From positions 1-17,912 of the forward strand of contig JAHHSR010000032.1 in assembly GCA_020025075.1 (NCBI GenBank): DNA of 17,912 bases. The letters are read 5' to 3'. This DNA is from Pectinatus sp. (GTDB lineage Bacteria; Bacillota; Negativicutes; Selenomonadales; Selenomonadaceae). Of this stretch, positions 1 to 8,023 are shown one piece after another (position 1 is the stretch's first letter; each line of letters begins with the position of its first letter). The translations under genes were made by a program, and so were the position numbers. Under the pieces are notes generated by a model. That model saw nothing but the letters and a program-made list of their open reading frames with translations, was not told where the DNA came from and made no database searches.

Positions 1-92
1 TATAGCCATCTCTATATACACCTTTCGGTATATACTGACTGTATATAGTTGCGCCATACTCATGACTAAAGTCACGAGTATGCAGCGCAATT
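1..92. repeat. Inverted-repeat cluster at left edge
   Basis: No complete gene is visible here. The stretch holds a long imperfect hairpin at 49-90. TTGCGC (49-54) pairs with GCGCAA (85-90), and CATACTCATGACT (55-67) pairs with 70-82 with one mismatch, leaving a 2-base loop and a 2-base bulge. A second, AT-rich inverted repeat has CTATATACA at 12-20 and TGTATATAG at 40-48. In addition, CATGACTAAAGT (61-72) recurs inverted at 115-126, inside the truncated hydrolase gene next door. On the minus strand one frame stays open from about 115 to position 1 (37 codons or so), shifted relative to the hydrolase frame. I do not recognise the peptide it encodes. Confidence 0.6.
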
Positions 93-218
93 TCAATCAA
101 TGCTGTCGGGGTCAACTTTAGTCATGGGATTTTCGCTGAAAAATGGGTCAACGAGAATCACTTTCTCACCAACGGAAAGAGAAAAACAAGAATGTCCATA
201 ATAATTGTATTTTACCAT
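93..218 (-). pseudogene. Truncated UPF0173 metal-dependent hydrolase (N-terminus only)
   Basis: The 41-residue product has the N-terminus of UPF0173 (YtkL-like) metallo-beta-lactamase-fold hydrolases: YYGHSCF at residues 6-12 and VDPFFSENPM in the mid-region. Family members normally run to about 225 residues and carry an HxHxDH metal-binding motif shortly after this point. Here a TGA stop comes before it, so the copy cannot be functional as read. The ATG at 218 is supported by GGAGGG six bases upstream; an earlier in-frame ATG at 320 is less likely. The break lies next to the inverted repeats at 1-92, so it could be a real rearrangement, a frameshift or an assembly joint. Identity of the N-terminus is fairly sure; the cause of truncation is not. 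Confidence 0.65.
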
Positions 219-298
219 CAAAAGCCCTCCATTCTCTTTTGCTGCACAAAAGAATCCCTCTATGCCTGCTTTCATGCGCCATTGCAAACAATTCAGAC

Positions 299-342
299 AT
301 TTTGGCGCAAGAATGCACACATTTCAAGTACATACAGTGTAC
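299..342 (-). promoter_or_regulatory. Candidate promoter and dyad operator for the UPF0173 gene
   Basis: Read on the minus strand, TTGAAA (322-327) and CAAAAT (299-304) are separated by 17 bases and point at the hydrolase start at 218. Directly upstream of the -35 lies a perfect dyad, GTACA-N5-TGTAC (328-342), spaced like an operator or activator site. I cannot name the regulator. The -10 matches consensus at only four of six positions. Confidence 0.35.
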
Positions 343-436
343 CACATCACCTGCCCAACGGCAAATTTTTATATACCATAAAAAATACCACTAGTATCTT
401 TGCTTTTTCATAAATAGCATCTATTTTTTCTAAAAA

Positions 437-466
437 ATGACAGATACGGCGATGCGGTGCTAAAAT
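437..466 (+). promoter_or_regulatory. Candidate thiN promoter
   Basis: ATGACA (437-442) and TAAAAT (461-466) lie 18 bases apart, and a TGC directly precedes the -10, giving an extended -10 element. Transcription would start near 473, leaving a leader of about 47 bases. No TPP riboswitch signature is visible in that short leader. The rest of 219-519 shows nothing beyond the two divergent promoters and the dyad at 328-342. Confidence 0.5.
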
Positions 467-490
467 AAAAATATCCCAAATATACCCAAA

Positions 491-522
491 AGGAGGTCTG
501 CGCCCGAAGGCGCAAACTCATG
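491..522 (+). promoter_or_regulatory. Ribosome site separated from the thiN start by a hairpin
   Basis: A perfect AGGAGG (491-496) lies 23 bases from the ATG at 520, too far for normal use. Between them, TGCGCC (499-504) pairs with GGCGCA (509-514) around a CGAA loop. If the 16-base hairpin forms, only 7 unpaired bases (497-498 and 515-519) remain between ribosome site and start, which is the ideal spacing. No in-frame ATG, GTG or TTG lies nearer to the AGGAGG. The sequence facts are direct; use of the folded form is inference. Confidence 0.7.
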
Positions 523-1233
523 AAAATTATCCTTCCCCAGCTGACAGCAATTTTGCCCCATTTAGAAGAACTGCCCGCAGCTCTTCTCGTAACAGGCGGC
601 CGTGCACCTTCTATTGACTGGCTGCAAAAAGTCGCCCCTGAAAAAATGCTCTTTTGCGCCGACCATGGCCTTGACAGCTGCCTTGATGCCAATCTCGAGC
701 CATCTTTTATTATCGGTGATGGCGACAGCATGAGCGAGAAGGCCAAAAAATACATGTGTACTGCCAAAGCGCAAAATTTGGCATTGCCACAGGAAAAAGA
801 CCTCACTGATACACAGGCAGCCCTCTCTTTTATTGAAAAAAAATGCGCTAAGGCGACGATTTTTGTCACCGGCGCTTTTGGTGGCCGCTTTGACCATCTT
901 TTCAGTACGCTTTTCTCGCTCGCCTTCCAAAAAGCGCCTTTCGTCTGCGCGGCCGACGAAAAAGAGGTCTTGCTCTTTTTAAAGAGCGGCGAGAAGATGA
1001 CTTTAAATTTTTCCCAAGCACCGCTTTCTCTTTCCCTCTTGCCTTTCAGCGCAAGATGCACGGGCGTATCACTGCAAAATGTCCGCTGGACGCTAAACAA
1101 TGCCTGCCTTGAACAATCCTATCCCTATGCAGTGAGCAATAGAGCTTATTCTGGCGATATAAAAGTAAGTATTGATGAAGGAATTTTGGGGCTTTATGCA
1201 TTTTTTGCACCTGAAAGCTCTATAACGCCATAG
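520..1233 (+). CDS. thiN: Thiamine pyrophosphokinase
   Basis: This 237-aa cytoplasmic enzyme transfers pyrophosphate from ATP to thiamine to give thiamine diphosphate, the last step in making the cofactor by salvage. Family motifs appear in order: CADHGLD (46-52), the GDGDS acidic motif (66-70), QEKDLTDTQ (91-99), and GGRFDH (121-126), which belong to the nucleotide and metal site. The C-terminal beta-rich thiamine-binding part ends with a SGDIKVSIDEG-type motif. Length is slightly above the usual 210-220 residues. The start is the only sensible in-frame codon after the AGGAGG, reached across a hairpin. The gene stands alone on the plus strand, and its last 40 bases overlap the tail of the opposing methyltransferase gene. 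Identification is confident. Confidence 0.93.
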   Translation: MKIILPQLTAILPHLEELPAALLVTGGRAPSIDWLQKVAPEKMLFCADHGLDSCLDANLEPSFIIGDGDSMSEKAKKYMCTAKAQNLALPQEKDLTDTQAALSFIEKKCAKATIFVTGAFGGRFDHLFSTLFSLAFQKAPFVCAADEKEVLLFLKSGEKMTLNFSQAPLSLSLLPFSARCTGVSLQNVRWTLNNACLEQSYPYAVSNRAYSGDIKVSIDEGILGLYAFFAPESSITP

Positions 1234-1985
1234 CCGACATGGCTATATTTACCACCAACATAATTTGTAAAAAACGGCTTAAAAAACAACTTGCTGCGGC
1301 TATTTTCCTTGACGACAACGCGATATTTTGCCACGCGGCAAGCCTCGGCAATAGCAATTTCATCAAGTTTATCAAATGACGCCAAAGCCCGCAATGGCTG
1401 CATCGAGGCGCTAGAGGATAACGGGTGATTAAACATGGGGTCAAAGTAGACAATATCATAGCTCTTGCTTGCCTGCCCCTTTAAATATTGACGATAATCC
1501 GCCCAAAAAGGCTGCACATTTTTTAAAGGCTTCTGCAAAAGCTCTGCTCCTAGATATGTCTTTAGCCCATCTGAAACAGCCAAAAAAGGCAAAAGCTGCT
1601 TTTCAAGGCCTATGACACGACAGCCGCTTACATATGCACTCACGAGCGCATCGGCAGCAAACCCCAACGTGCAGTCTAAGACTTTCATGCCGGCCTTTAA
1701 TCCCATTGCCTCCACCATCTTGTCCTTGCCACCAGCAGCAAGATTTTTTATGCGCAGTTGCGCCATATTAGGATGAAAGAAAAATTCACCTTGTGCCCCA
1801 TGAATACGGATGCCGCCTTTTTTAATGACCAGTACCTGCTCACAGCCATACTCTTGGCAAAGCTGCTCTATTGATTGTTTACCGCGCTCAAAAAAAGGCA
1901 ATCCATACTTTTCAGAAATTGTCAATGCCTTTTGTCGACAGGCATCAGTTGCCTTTTTCCCCAGCGTAATTATGGCCTTTCCCAA
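1194..1985 (-). CDS. Class I SAM-dependent methyltransferase, RsmJ/YpiP-like
   Basis: The 263-aa protein has a Rossmann-type SAM site: motif I VLDCTLGFAADA (102-113), an acidic residue at E128 for the ribose, and DPMF (182-185), the DPPY-like motif of enzymes that methylate exocyclic nitrogens. The pattern resembles RsmJ (16S rRNA m2G methyltransferase) and the B. subtilis YpiP group, so an RNA substrate is likely but not proven. The N-terminal 80 residues probably bind the substrate. The TTG start at 1985 is preceded by AAAAGGA nine bases away, inside the last codons of mutL, and lies one base after the mutL stop, so it is the fourth gene of the miaB-mutS-mutL operon. In many related genomes miaA follows mutL; here it is absent. 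Confidence 0.78.
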   Translation of the reverse strand: MGKAIITLGKKATDACRQKALTISEKYGLPFFERGKQSIEQLCQEYGCEQVLVIKKGGIRIHGAQGEFFFHPNMAQLRIKNLAAGGKDKMVEAMGLKAGMKVLDCTLGFAADALVSAYVSGCRVIGLEKQLLPFLAVSDGLKTYLGAELLQKPLKNVQPFWADYRQYLKGQASKSYDIVYFDPMFNHPLSSSASMQPLRALASFDKLDEIAIAEACRVAKYRVVVKENSRSKLFFKPFFTNYVGGKYSHVGYGVIELSGAKNA

Positions 1986-1986
1986 A

Positions 1987-3951
1987 TCATTTCATCCTTT
2001 TAAACATTTTGGCTAAATCATTATGACTAAACTTTATCGCCGTCGGCCGGCCATGCGGGCAAGTATAAGGAAGGCGCACGGCATCAAGCTGCTCTAAAAT
2101 GAGGCGCATCTGCGCTATGGTCAATTTGTCGCCCGCTTTAATCGCCGCGCGACAAGCTGCTGTCGCCAGGCAGGCGTGGCGTATCTGCTGCGGTGTTGGA
2201 CGTGTCATTTCCTGCAAGGAAAATATGAGGTCATGAAATGTCTTTTCTGCCTCTTCAGAGGGAATGTCAGCCGGCATCGCTGTCAAACGTACCTGATTTG
2301 GCCCCGCCATTTCAATATAAAAACCAAGTTCTCGTAAAATATCGTCATGACTTTCTAAAAGCTCGGCTTCTTCACCTTCAACATCAAAAATGACATGAAT
2401 GAGGAGCGGCTGCGCTGCCACATCTTCCCTTGCGCGCCCCAATTTATCATATAAAATGCGCTCATGCGCTGCATGCTGGTCAATTATATACATACCATCA
2501 CGCCCTTGGGCGATAATATAACAAAGGTCAATCTGTCCTAGCGGCATAAGGTCCTGGCCACGCAAGATGGAAAGTTCATCATTTTCATCTTCAATTTTAG
2601 CAAGCTGCTCACCTTTTAAGCGCTCTAAATTGGCAGTGGCATAAAGCTCTTCTTTTTTGGGCGGTGGTGCTGTCTCAATAAGCTGCGGCTGCTGCGCCTT
2701 TTTTTCAAGCGGCTTGTCACAAATTATCGCTTCCCCTTTTAAAGGTGGCAGCCAGCTGGGAAAATCCTGGTTTGACTTTTTATCAGGAAGAGGGGGCAGC
2801 GGTTTTTTTACAGGGAGATGACTTTCCAAAGGTTTTATGTTCTTTTTTTCCTCTTCCTGCTTTTCTTGCACTTGCTCTTTTTTTTCTGCTGGTGCCAGTG
2901 CTATCGCACAAGATGGTTCAAGGTATGAAGCGGGCGCTGCATAATTATTTTTTTTCGTCGCTGCATCCTTGCTGATACTTTCAAGTACAGCGTGGTAAAC
3001 GGCCTTAAAAATGCGATTTTCATCAGCAAACTTTACTTCTGCTTTTTGCGGATGAACATTGATATCAACAAGCTGTGGCTCAACTGCAAGCGATATAATG
3101 ATGAGCGGATAACCGGACTTGGGCAATAACGATTGATATGCATTATCAACCGCCTTGCTGATAAGGCGACTCGTGATAATTCTGCCATTGACAATAATTG
3201 TCTGCCAGCTGCGGCTCGACTTAATTATGGCTGGGCGCGTGATAAAGCCATGCACGCTGACCTCGGATTGCGAATAATCAATAGTGAGCAGCTCATCATG
3301 CACGCTTTTGCCATAAACGCTGTAAATAGTCTCAGAAAGCGAGCCGCTGCCGGGCGTATTTACAGCCAATTTATTATTATTGATGAAACGTACGGCAATT
3401 TCAGGGTGAGAAAATGCCATCTTGATGATATATTCATTTATTTTATTGCTTTCTGTTGTCGTCGTCTTTAAAAACTTCTTGCGTGCCGGCACATTAAAAA
3501 ATAAATCTTCAACCTTGACACTTGTCCCGAGATTACAGCCAAATTCCTCTGCTTCTCCTGCTTTGCCGCCGGTTACCAAAAGGCGTGTGCCGAACTCCTT
3601 GCCCTTTTGGCGCGTAGTAATAGAAAAGCGTGAAACCGCAGCAATTGAAGGCAGGGCTTCGCCGCGAAAACCGAGCGTACCAATTTTCGTCAAATCTTCC
3701 ACGCTTGAAAGCTTGCTCGTGGCATGGCGCAAAATAGCAAGCTTCACATCTTCTGGCGCCATGCCTTTGCCGTTATCACTCACGCGCATAAAACTCGTAC
3801 CGCCCGCGGCAATTTCTACTTCAATTTTATCCGCTCCGGCATCAATCGCATTTTCTACAAGCTCTTTAATAACGGAACTCGGCCGCTCAACAACTTCTCC
3901 AGCGGCAATCTTATCAATCGTCCCATCATCTAAAACGTGAATCTCGCTCAT
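1987..3951 (-). CDS. mutL: DNA mismatch repair protein MutL (endonuclease type)
   Basis: MutL couples mismatch recognition by MutS to strand incision and removal. The N-terminal GHKL ATPase is clear: ELVENAIDAGA with the catalytic Glu (30-40), DNGKG (59-63) and GFRGEAL (94-100). A proline- and lysine-rich linker spans roughly 335-455. The C-terminal dimerisation domain carries the endonuclease motif DQHAAHERILYDK (491-503), plus ACRAAIKAGD (599-608) and CPHGRP (631-636), so this MutL should nick DNA itself, as expected in bacteria lacking MutH. At 654 aa it is a full-length family member. Its ATG overlaps the mutS stop as ATGA, indicating translational coupling with mutS. Confidence 0.97.
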   Translation of the reverse strand: MSEIHVLDDGTIDKIAAGEVVERPSSVIKELVENAIDAGADKIEVEIAAGGTSFMRVSDNGKGMAPEDVKLAILRHATSKLSSVEDLTKIGTLGFRGEALPSIAAVSRFSITTRQKGKEFGTRLLVTGGKAGEAEEFGCNLGTSVKVEDLFFNVPARKKFLKTTTTESNKINEYIIKMAFSHPEIAVRFINNNKLAVNTPGSGSLSETIYSVYGKSVHDELLTIDYSQSEVSVHGFITRPAIIKSSRSWQTIIVNGRIITSRLISKAVDNAYQSLLPKSGYPLIIISLAVEPQLVDINVHPQKAEVKFADENRIFKAVYHAVLESISKDAATKKNNYAAPASYLEPSCAIALAPAEKKEQVQEKQEEEKKNIKPLESHLPVKKPLPPLPDKKSNQDFPSWLPPLKGEAIICDKPLEKKAQQPQLIETAPPPKKEELYATANLERLKGEQLAKIEDENDELSILRGQDLMPLGQIDLCYIIAQGRDGMYIIDQHAAHERILYDKLGRAREDVAAQPLLIHVIFDVEGEEAELLESHDDILRELGFYIEMAGPNQVRLTAMPADIPSEEAEKTFHDLIFSLQEMTRPTPQQIRHACLATAACRAAIKAGDKLTIAQMRLILEQLDAVRLPYTCPHGRPTAIKFSHNDLAKMFKRMK

Positions 3952-6533
3952 AGCTCTCCTTCACCTTCTTTAGCCTTTTGCTGCAATTCGTAAAGCAAAT
4001 TCAATGCTTCAAGTGGCGTCAAGGTCATCACATCGGTCAATAAAAGTCGCTTCTTTATCGACTCATCAAATAGCGACATTATAGCTTCTTCCTCAGTCGG
4101 CTGCGATGCCGCCTTTGGCGCTGGCGTATCCTTTTCAATAACATCTAAAATCTTTTCAGCACGCGCCGTCACACATTCGGGCAATCCTGCCAGCCTTGCA
4201 ACATGAATGCCATATGACTTATCGGCACGACCCTTGATAATGCGACGCAAAAAAGTAACCTGCCTGCCCTTTTCCTTGACGGCAACGCAATAATTTTTGA
4301 CATGCGCATCATCTTCTAAATCTGTCAATTCATGATAATGCGTAGCAAAAAGCGTCTTTGCCTTTACTTTATCGCGAATATATTCAATGACGGCACGGGC
4401 AATGCTCATGCCATCATAAGTACTCGTGCCGCGACCAATTTCATCTAAGATGATGAGGCTTTTTGCCGTTGCATATTTTAAGATATGCGCCACTTCGTTC
4501 ATTTCCATCATGAAAGTACTTTGGCCGCTGATTAGGTCATCACTTGCCCCGATACGGGTGAAAATCCTGTCGACAGGAGAAATCGTCGCCTTGCGTGCAG
4601 GAATAAAACTGCCCGTTTGCGCCATGAGCGTCAAAAGGGCAATCTGGCGCATATACGTCGACTTACCGGCCATATTGGGTCCCGTAATGATGAGAATTTC
4701 ATTTTTAGCATTATCAAGCTGCGCATCATTGGGGACAAACAATTCGTCTTTAAGCATGCGCTCAACAAGCGGATGGCGTCCTTCACTTATGGAGATGATT
4801 CCATCTGGAGAAAGCTGCGGGCGAATATAGTTATATTGGTCAGCACATTGCGCCAAAGCGCAAAGCGCATCAAGATTAGCAATTTGCGCTGCTGTATGCT
4901 GAATGGACGGGATATATTTTTGTACAGCGGCGCGCACCTGCATAAAGAGATTATACTCAATTTGGATAATTTTCTCTTGCGCGCCCAAAATTTTCGTCTC
5001 AAATTCCTTTAGCTCAGGCGTAATATAGCGTTCGGCATTAGCTAAGGTTTGCTTTCTGATGTAATGCTCAGGTACCTGCTCTAAACTCGTCTTTCTAACC
5101 TCAATATAGTATCCAAATACCTTATTATACGATATCTTTAGTGACTTTATGCCCGTTTCTTCACGCTCTCTTTGCTCAATTTGCTGCAAAAGCTGACGGC
5201 TGTCTTTTGCTAAATGGCGATATTCATCGAGTTCTTCGTCAAAGCCATCTTTAATAATATTGCCATCGCGCAACAAAAAGCCTGGATTTTCGGCAATAGC
5301 GTGCTCTAAAAGGTCGCAAAGCGATGCATATAGCTCAATTTTTGTCTCAATACTTGTCAAAAGCGGTGCATTCGCCTTTTGCAAAAGCGCTTTAATCAGC
5401 GGCAGGGCAAAAAGTGATGATTTTAACGCCAGCATATCGCGCGCACTGGTATTTCCGACTTCAACACGCGTCAAAAGGCGTTCAAAATCATAGATATTCT
5501 TGAGGCATTTTTTCAGCTCATCGCGCAAAGCAAAATCAGTGACGAGATTTTCAATCGCCTGCTGACGCCTTTCAATCGCCGTAAGGGACAGAAGCGGTGC
5601 CTCAAGCCACTTGCCAAGGCGACGGCTGCCCATAGCCGTATCCGTACAGTCGAGTACGGCAAAAAGCGTCCCTTTTTTACCGCCATCGCGCAAATTATGC
5701 GTAATTTCAAGATTGCGAAGCGTATAGCTATCAAGCTGCAAGCAATTTGCCGTATCCAGACAGGTAAGCCTGTTTAAGTGTGATAAGTCGCTTTTAACCG
5801 TCTCATGCAAATAAGCCAAAAGCCCTTCTATCGCTCTTTGCATTTCCTTTTGCTCCGGCAACAAGGCAGCAAAATGACCTTGCGCTAGTGATATTTCTTC
5901 TGGCAGCTTTGTCAATGTGTTTTTCAAGCAGTGCGGCAAGCGCAAGCGAAAAAACTCTAAAAGAGCCTCTTTTTTAGATGAAGAAGCGGCAAAATAGAGC
6001 AGACATTCGCGCGGCTGCAGACGATAAAGCTCATCGCAAAGCGCCGCTAAAAAATCTGCCCCGGTATAAAAACCACAGAAAAATTCGCCCGTTGATACAT
6101 CAGCACCCACAAGATTTAAGCCATTTTTTATTTCGGCTAAGAGAACGATATAATTATTTTGCGTCCCCGGCAAAGATGACTCACTTAAAACCGTACCCGG
6201 CGTGAGGATTTTGGTTATTTCGCGCTTGGTAAGCCCCTTGGCCTTAGGGTCACCAATTTGCTCGCAGATAGCTACTTTATATCCCTTATCAATAAGCCGA
6301 TTGACATAATTTTCATAAGCATGATGCGGCACACCACACATGGGCATATTTGAGCGTGCCGTCAAAGTCAATTCTAATTCGCGCGCCGCTAAAATGGCAT
6401 CATCTTCAAACATCTCATAAAAATCGCCGAGACGAAAGAACATAATCGCATCGGGCACAGTTTCTTTCATATCGTAATACTGCTTCATCATCGGCGTCAA
6501 TTCTGCTTTAGTCGTCTTTTTTACCTCACTCAT
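3948..6533 (-). CDS. mutS: DNA mismatch recognition ATPase MutS
   Basis: MutS binds mispaired and looped-out bases and licenses MutL. The 861-aa product has the mismatch-wedge motif GDFYEMF (36-42), the connector and lever domains, then the ABC-type ATPase: Walker A GPNMAGKST (618-626), Walker B running into DEIGRGTST (697-705), and the THYHE switch (about 731-735). The C-terminus has the usual helix-turn-helix dimer contacts. I chose the ATG at 6533 because AGGTGAGG lies six bases upstream. A GTG in frame at 6545 is possible but has no ribosome site. The start overlaps the miaB stop by 8 bases and the end overlaps mutL, so miaB, mutS and mutL form one translation-coupled operon. Confidence 0.97.
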   Translation of the reverse strand: MSEVKKTTKAELTPMMKQYYDMKETVPDAIMFFRLGDFYEMFEDDAILAARELELTLTARSNMPMCGVPHHAYENYVNRLIDKGYKVAICEQIGDPKAKGLTKREITKILTPGTVLSESSLPGTQNNYIVLLAEIKNGLNLVGADVSTGEFFCGFYTGADFLAALCDELYRLQPRECLLYFAASSSKKEALLEFFRLRLPHCLKNTLTKLPEEISLAQGHFAALLPEQKEMQRAIEGLLAYLHETVKSDLSHLNRLTCLDTANCLQLDSYTLRNLEITHNLRDGGKKGTLFAVLDCTDTAMGSRRLGKWLEAPLLSLTAIERRQQAIENLVTDFALRDELKKCLKNIYDFERLLTRVEVGNTSARDMLALKSSLFALPLIKALLQKANAPLLTSIETKIELYASLCDLLEHAIAENPGFLLRDGNIIKDGFDEELDEYRHLAKDSRQLLQQIEQREREETGIKSLKISYNKVFGYYIEVRKTSLEQVPEHYIRKQTLANAERYITPELKEFETKILGAQEKIIQIEYNLFMQVRAAVQKYIPSIQHTAAQIANLDALCALAQCADQYNYIRPQLSPDGIISISEGRHPLVERMLKDELFVPNDAQLDNAKNEILIITGPNMAGKSTYMRQIALLTLMAQTGSFIPARKATISPVDRIFTRIGASDDLISGQSTFMMEMNEVAHILKYATAKSLIILDEIGRGTSTYDGMSIARAVIEYIRDKVKAKTLFATHYHELTDLEDDAHVKNYCVAVKEKGRQVTFLRRIIKGRADKSYGIHVARLAGLPECVTARAEKILDVIEKDTPAPKAASQPTEEEAIMSLFDESIKKRLLLTDVMTLTPLEALNLLYELQQKAKEGEGEL

Positions 6534-7848
6534 AGAGAGCCTCACCTTTTAATACCCATGTCTGAGGTTGCTCAATTTTCACGCGCAAAAGGTCGCCTGC
6601 CTTTTCCGTACCGCGTTTTGGCCAAAGGACAATTTTATTCGTCGCCGTGCGTCCAGTATAAACATTTTCATCAGTACGGCTCGGTCCCTCGACAATTACT
6701 TCTAAGATTTTGCCACGCAAATCTTCATTTATTTGCAGGCTAATTTCATTTTGCATATCCATCAGTTTTTGCAGGCGTTGTTTTTTTACTTCCTGCGGCA
6801 CCTGATTTTCCATTTTCGCAGCTGGCGTACCAGAACGCTTGGAATAAAGAAACGTATAAGCCGCATCATAGCGTATTTCGCGCATAAAGTCCTCTAACAT
6901 CTGGAAATCATCTTCCGTCTCTCCCGGAAAACCAACTATTATATCCGTCGTCAGCGAACAGCCGGGAATTTCGCTTCTTATTTTTTCGATTAAATGACGA
7001 TAAGAAGCCGTCGTATAGCCTCTATTCATGGCCTTTAAAATTCTGTCGCTGCCATGCTGTACTGGCAAATGAAAATGTGTACATATATGCTTGCTATACT
7101 TGATTACCTTGATAACTTCATCGCTTAAATCGCGTGGATGTGAAGTCATGTAGCGAATTCTTTCCAATCCCTTTATCTCATCTAGGCGTGCGAGCAGCTC
7201 TGCAAAACTGCTCTTGGAAATATCCTTGCCATATGAATTGACGTTTTGCCCCAAAAGCGTAATTTCCTTAACACCTTGTTTGGCATATTGCTGTGCTTCT
7301 TGCAAAATTGCTTCCAGCGGACGGCTATGCTCCCTGCCGCGCACATAAGGTACGATGCAATAAGTACAAAAATTATTGCAGCCATACATTATGGGCAGCC
7401 AGACAGACCAGCTGCTGCTCTTAGGCGGCATCACTTCTTCCATGGGGCCACCGTCTGCAGGTGCCAAATCGACAAGATGCTTTCTTTTTGCTTTTAATTT
7501 ATTTATCAGCCCGCAAAGGTCGTGTATTTTATTAGTACCCAGGACAAAATCAAGATGCGGCATCTTCTTCAATAGCGCTTCGCCGTCCTTTTGCGCCATA
7601 CAGCCCGTAACGCCTAGGATTACAGCTGGATTTTGCTGCTTAATATGCTTTAATTCGCCTATCTTGCCAAAAATTTTATTTTCAGCGCTTTCACGCACGC
7701 AGCAAGTATTGATTAAAATTACCTGGGCCTCTTTGAAATCTTCTATTTTACGATAGCCAATGCTTTCCAGCTGCGCACCCATGCGCTCGGAATCGCTCTC
7801 ATTCATCTGGCAACCATATGTTATTATTTTATATGTGTTCGATATCAT
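6526..7848 (-). CDS. miaB: tRNA-2-methylthio-N6-isopentenyladenosine synthase MiaB
   Basis: MiaB is a radical SAM methylthiotransferase that converts i6A37 to ms2i6A37 in tRNAs reading UNN codons. The 440-aa protein shows all three domains. The N-terminal UPF0004 domain has the auxiliary cluster cysteines C13 (YGCQMN), C49 (NTCCVRE) and C83 (TGCMAQ). The radical SAM core has C157, C161 and C164 in GCNNFCTYCIVPYVRGRE. A C-terminal TRAM RNA-binding domain lies at about 378-440. The ATG at 7848 has GGGAG seven bases upstream. It is the first gene of the operon with mutS, mutL and the methyltransferase. MiaA, which makes its substrate, is not in the window. Confidence 0.96.
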   Translation of the reverse strand: MISNTYKIITYGCQMNESDSERMGAQLESIGYRKIEDFKEAQVILINTCCVRESAENKIFGKIGELKHIKQQNPAVILGVTGCMAQKDGEALLKKMPHLDFVLGTNKIHDLCGLINKLKAKRKHLVDLAPADGGPMEEVMPPKSSSWSVWLPIMYGCNNFCTYCIVPYVRGREHSRPLEAILQEAQQYAKQGVKEITLLGQNVNSYGKDISKSSFAELLARLDEIKGLERIRYMTSHPRDLSDEVIKVIKYSKHICTHFHLPVQHGSDRILKAMNRGYTTASYRHLIEKIRSEIPGCSLTTDIIVGFPGETEDDFQMLEDFMREIRYDAAYTFLYSKRSGTPAAKMENQVPQEVKKQRLQKLMDMQNEISLQINEDLRGKILEVIVEGPSRTDENVYTGRTATNKIVLWPKRGTEKAGDLLRVKIEQPQTWVLKGEALYE

Positions 7849-7881
7849 ATAAATTCTCCCGTCTTAGTAAGATTATTCCCC

Positions 7882-7890
7882 ATTATAGCA
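7882..7890 (-). promoter_or_regulatory. Extended -10 promoter of the miaB operon
   Basis: On the minus strand TGC-TATAAT forms a perfect extended -10, ending 34 bases before the miaB start. No good -35 is seen at 16-18 bases (best GCAAGA), which is tolerated with an extended -10. Transcription would begin near 7875. Confidence 0.55.
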
Positions 7891-7930
7891 CGGTTTCTCA
7901 TTTATCTTGCCTCTTAGACAATAATTTTTG

Positions 7931-7959
7931 TTGAAAATAATGCTTAAAAAATGTATTAT
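7931..7959 (+). promoter_or_regulatory. Promoter of the mntP-like gene
   Basis: TTGAAA (7931-7936) and TATTAT (7954-7959) are spaced by exactly 17 bases. Transcription would begin near 7966, giving a leader of about 65 bases before the transporter start. It is divergent from, and 41 bases away from, the miaB promoter. Confidence 0.6.
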
Positions 7960-7983
7960 AAAAAGCGCGTACCGAAAATCTTA

Positions 7984-8023
7984 ACCCCCTGCAGCAAAAG
8001 CCACAGGAGGTCAAGGATGGGGG
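7984..8023 (+). promoter_or_regulatory. Leader hairpin sequestering a ribosome site
   Basis: ACCCCCTG (7984-7991) pairs with CAGGAGGT (8004-8011) with a single A/C mismatch, burying the AGGAGG at 8005-8010. The same C run (7985-7989) could instead pair with GGGGG at 8019-8023, freeing the AGGAGG but covering the G-rich stretch just before the transporter start. The two pairings exclude each other, so the leader could switch. Complementarity is direct observation; switching is inference. Confidence 0.5.

Noticed and set aside
467..519. A TPP riboswitch ahead of thiN
   Set aside because: The leader is too short and no CUGAGA-type element is present.
408..1100. A 230-codon open frame on the minus strand opposite thiN
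   Set aside because: It is the antisense shadow of a clear thiamine pyrophosphokinase gene, has low-quality Ser/Lys-rich composition and no ribosome site.
3422..3940. A 172-codon plus-strand frame opposite mutL, and similar ones at 4426-4830 and 4617-5012 opposite mutS
   Set aside because: They lie wholly inside confident genes, lack ribosome sites and show no recognisable protein features.
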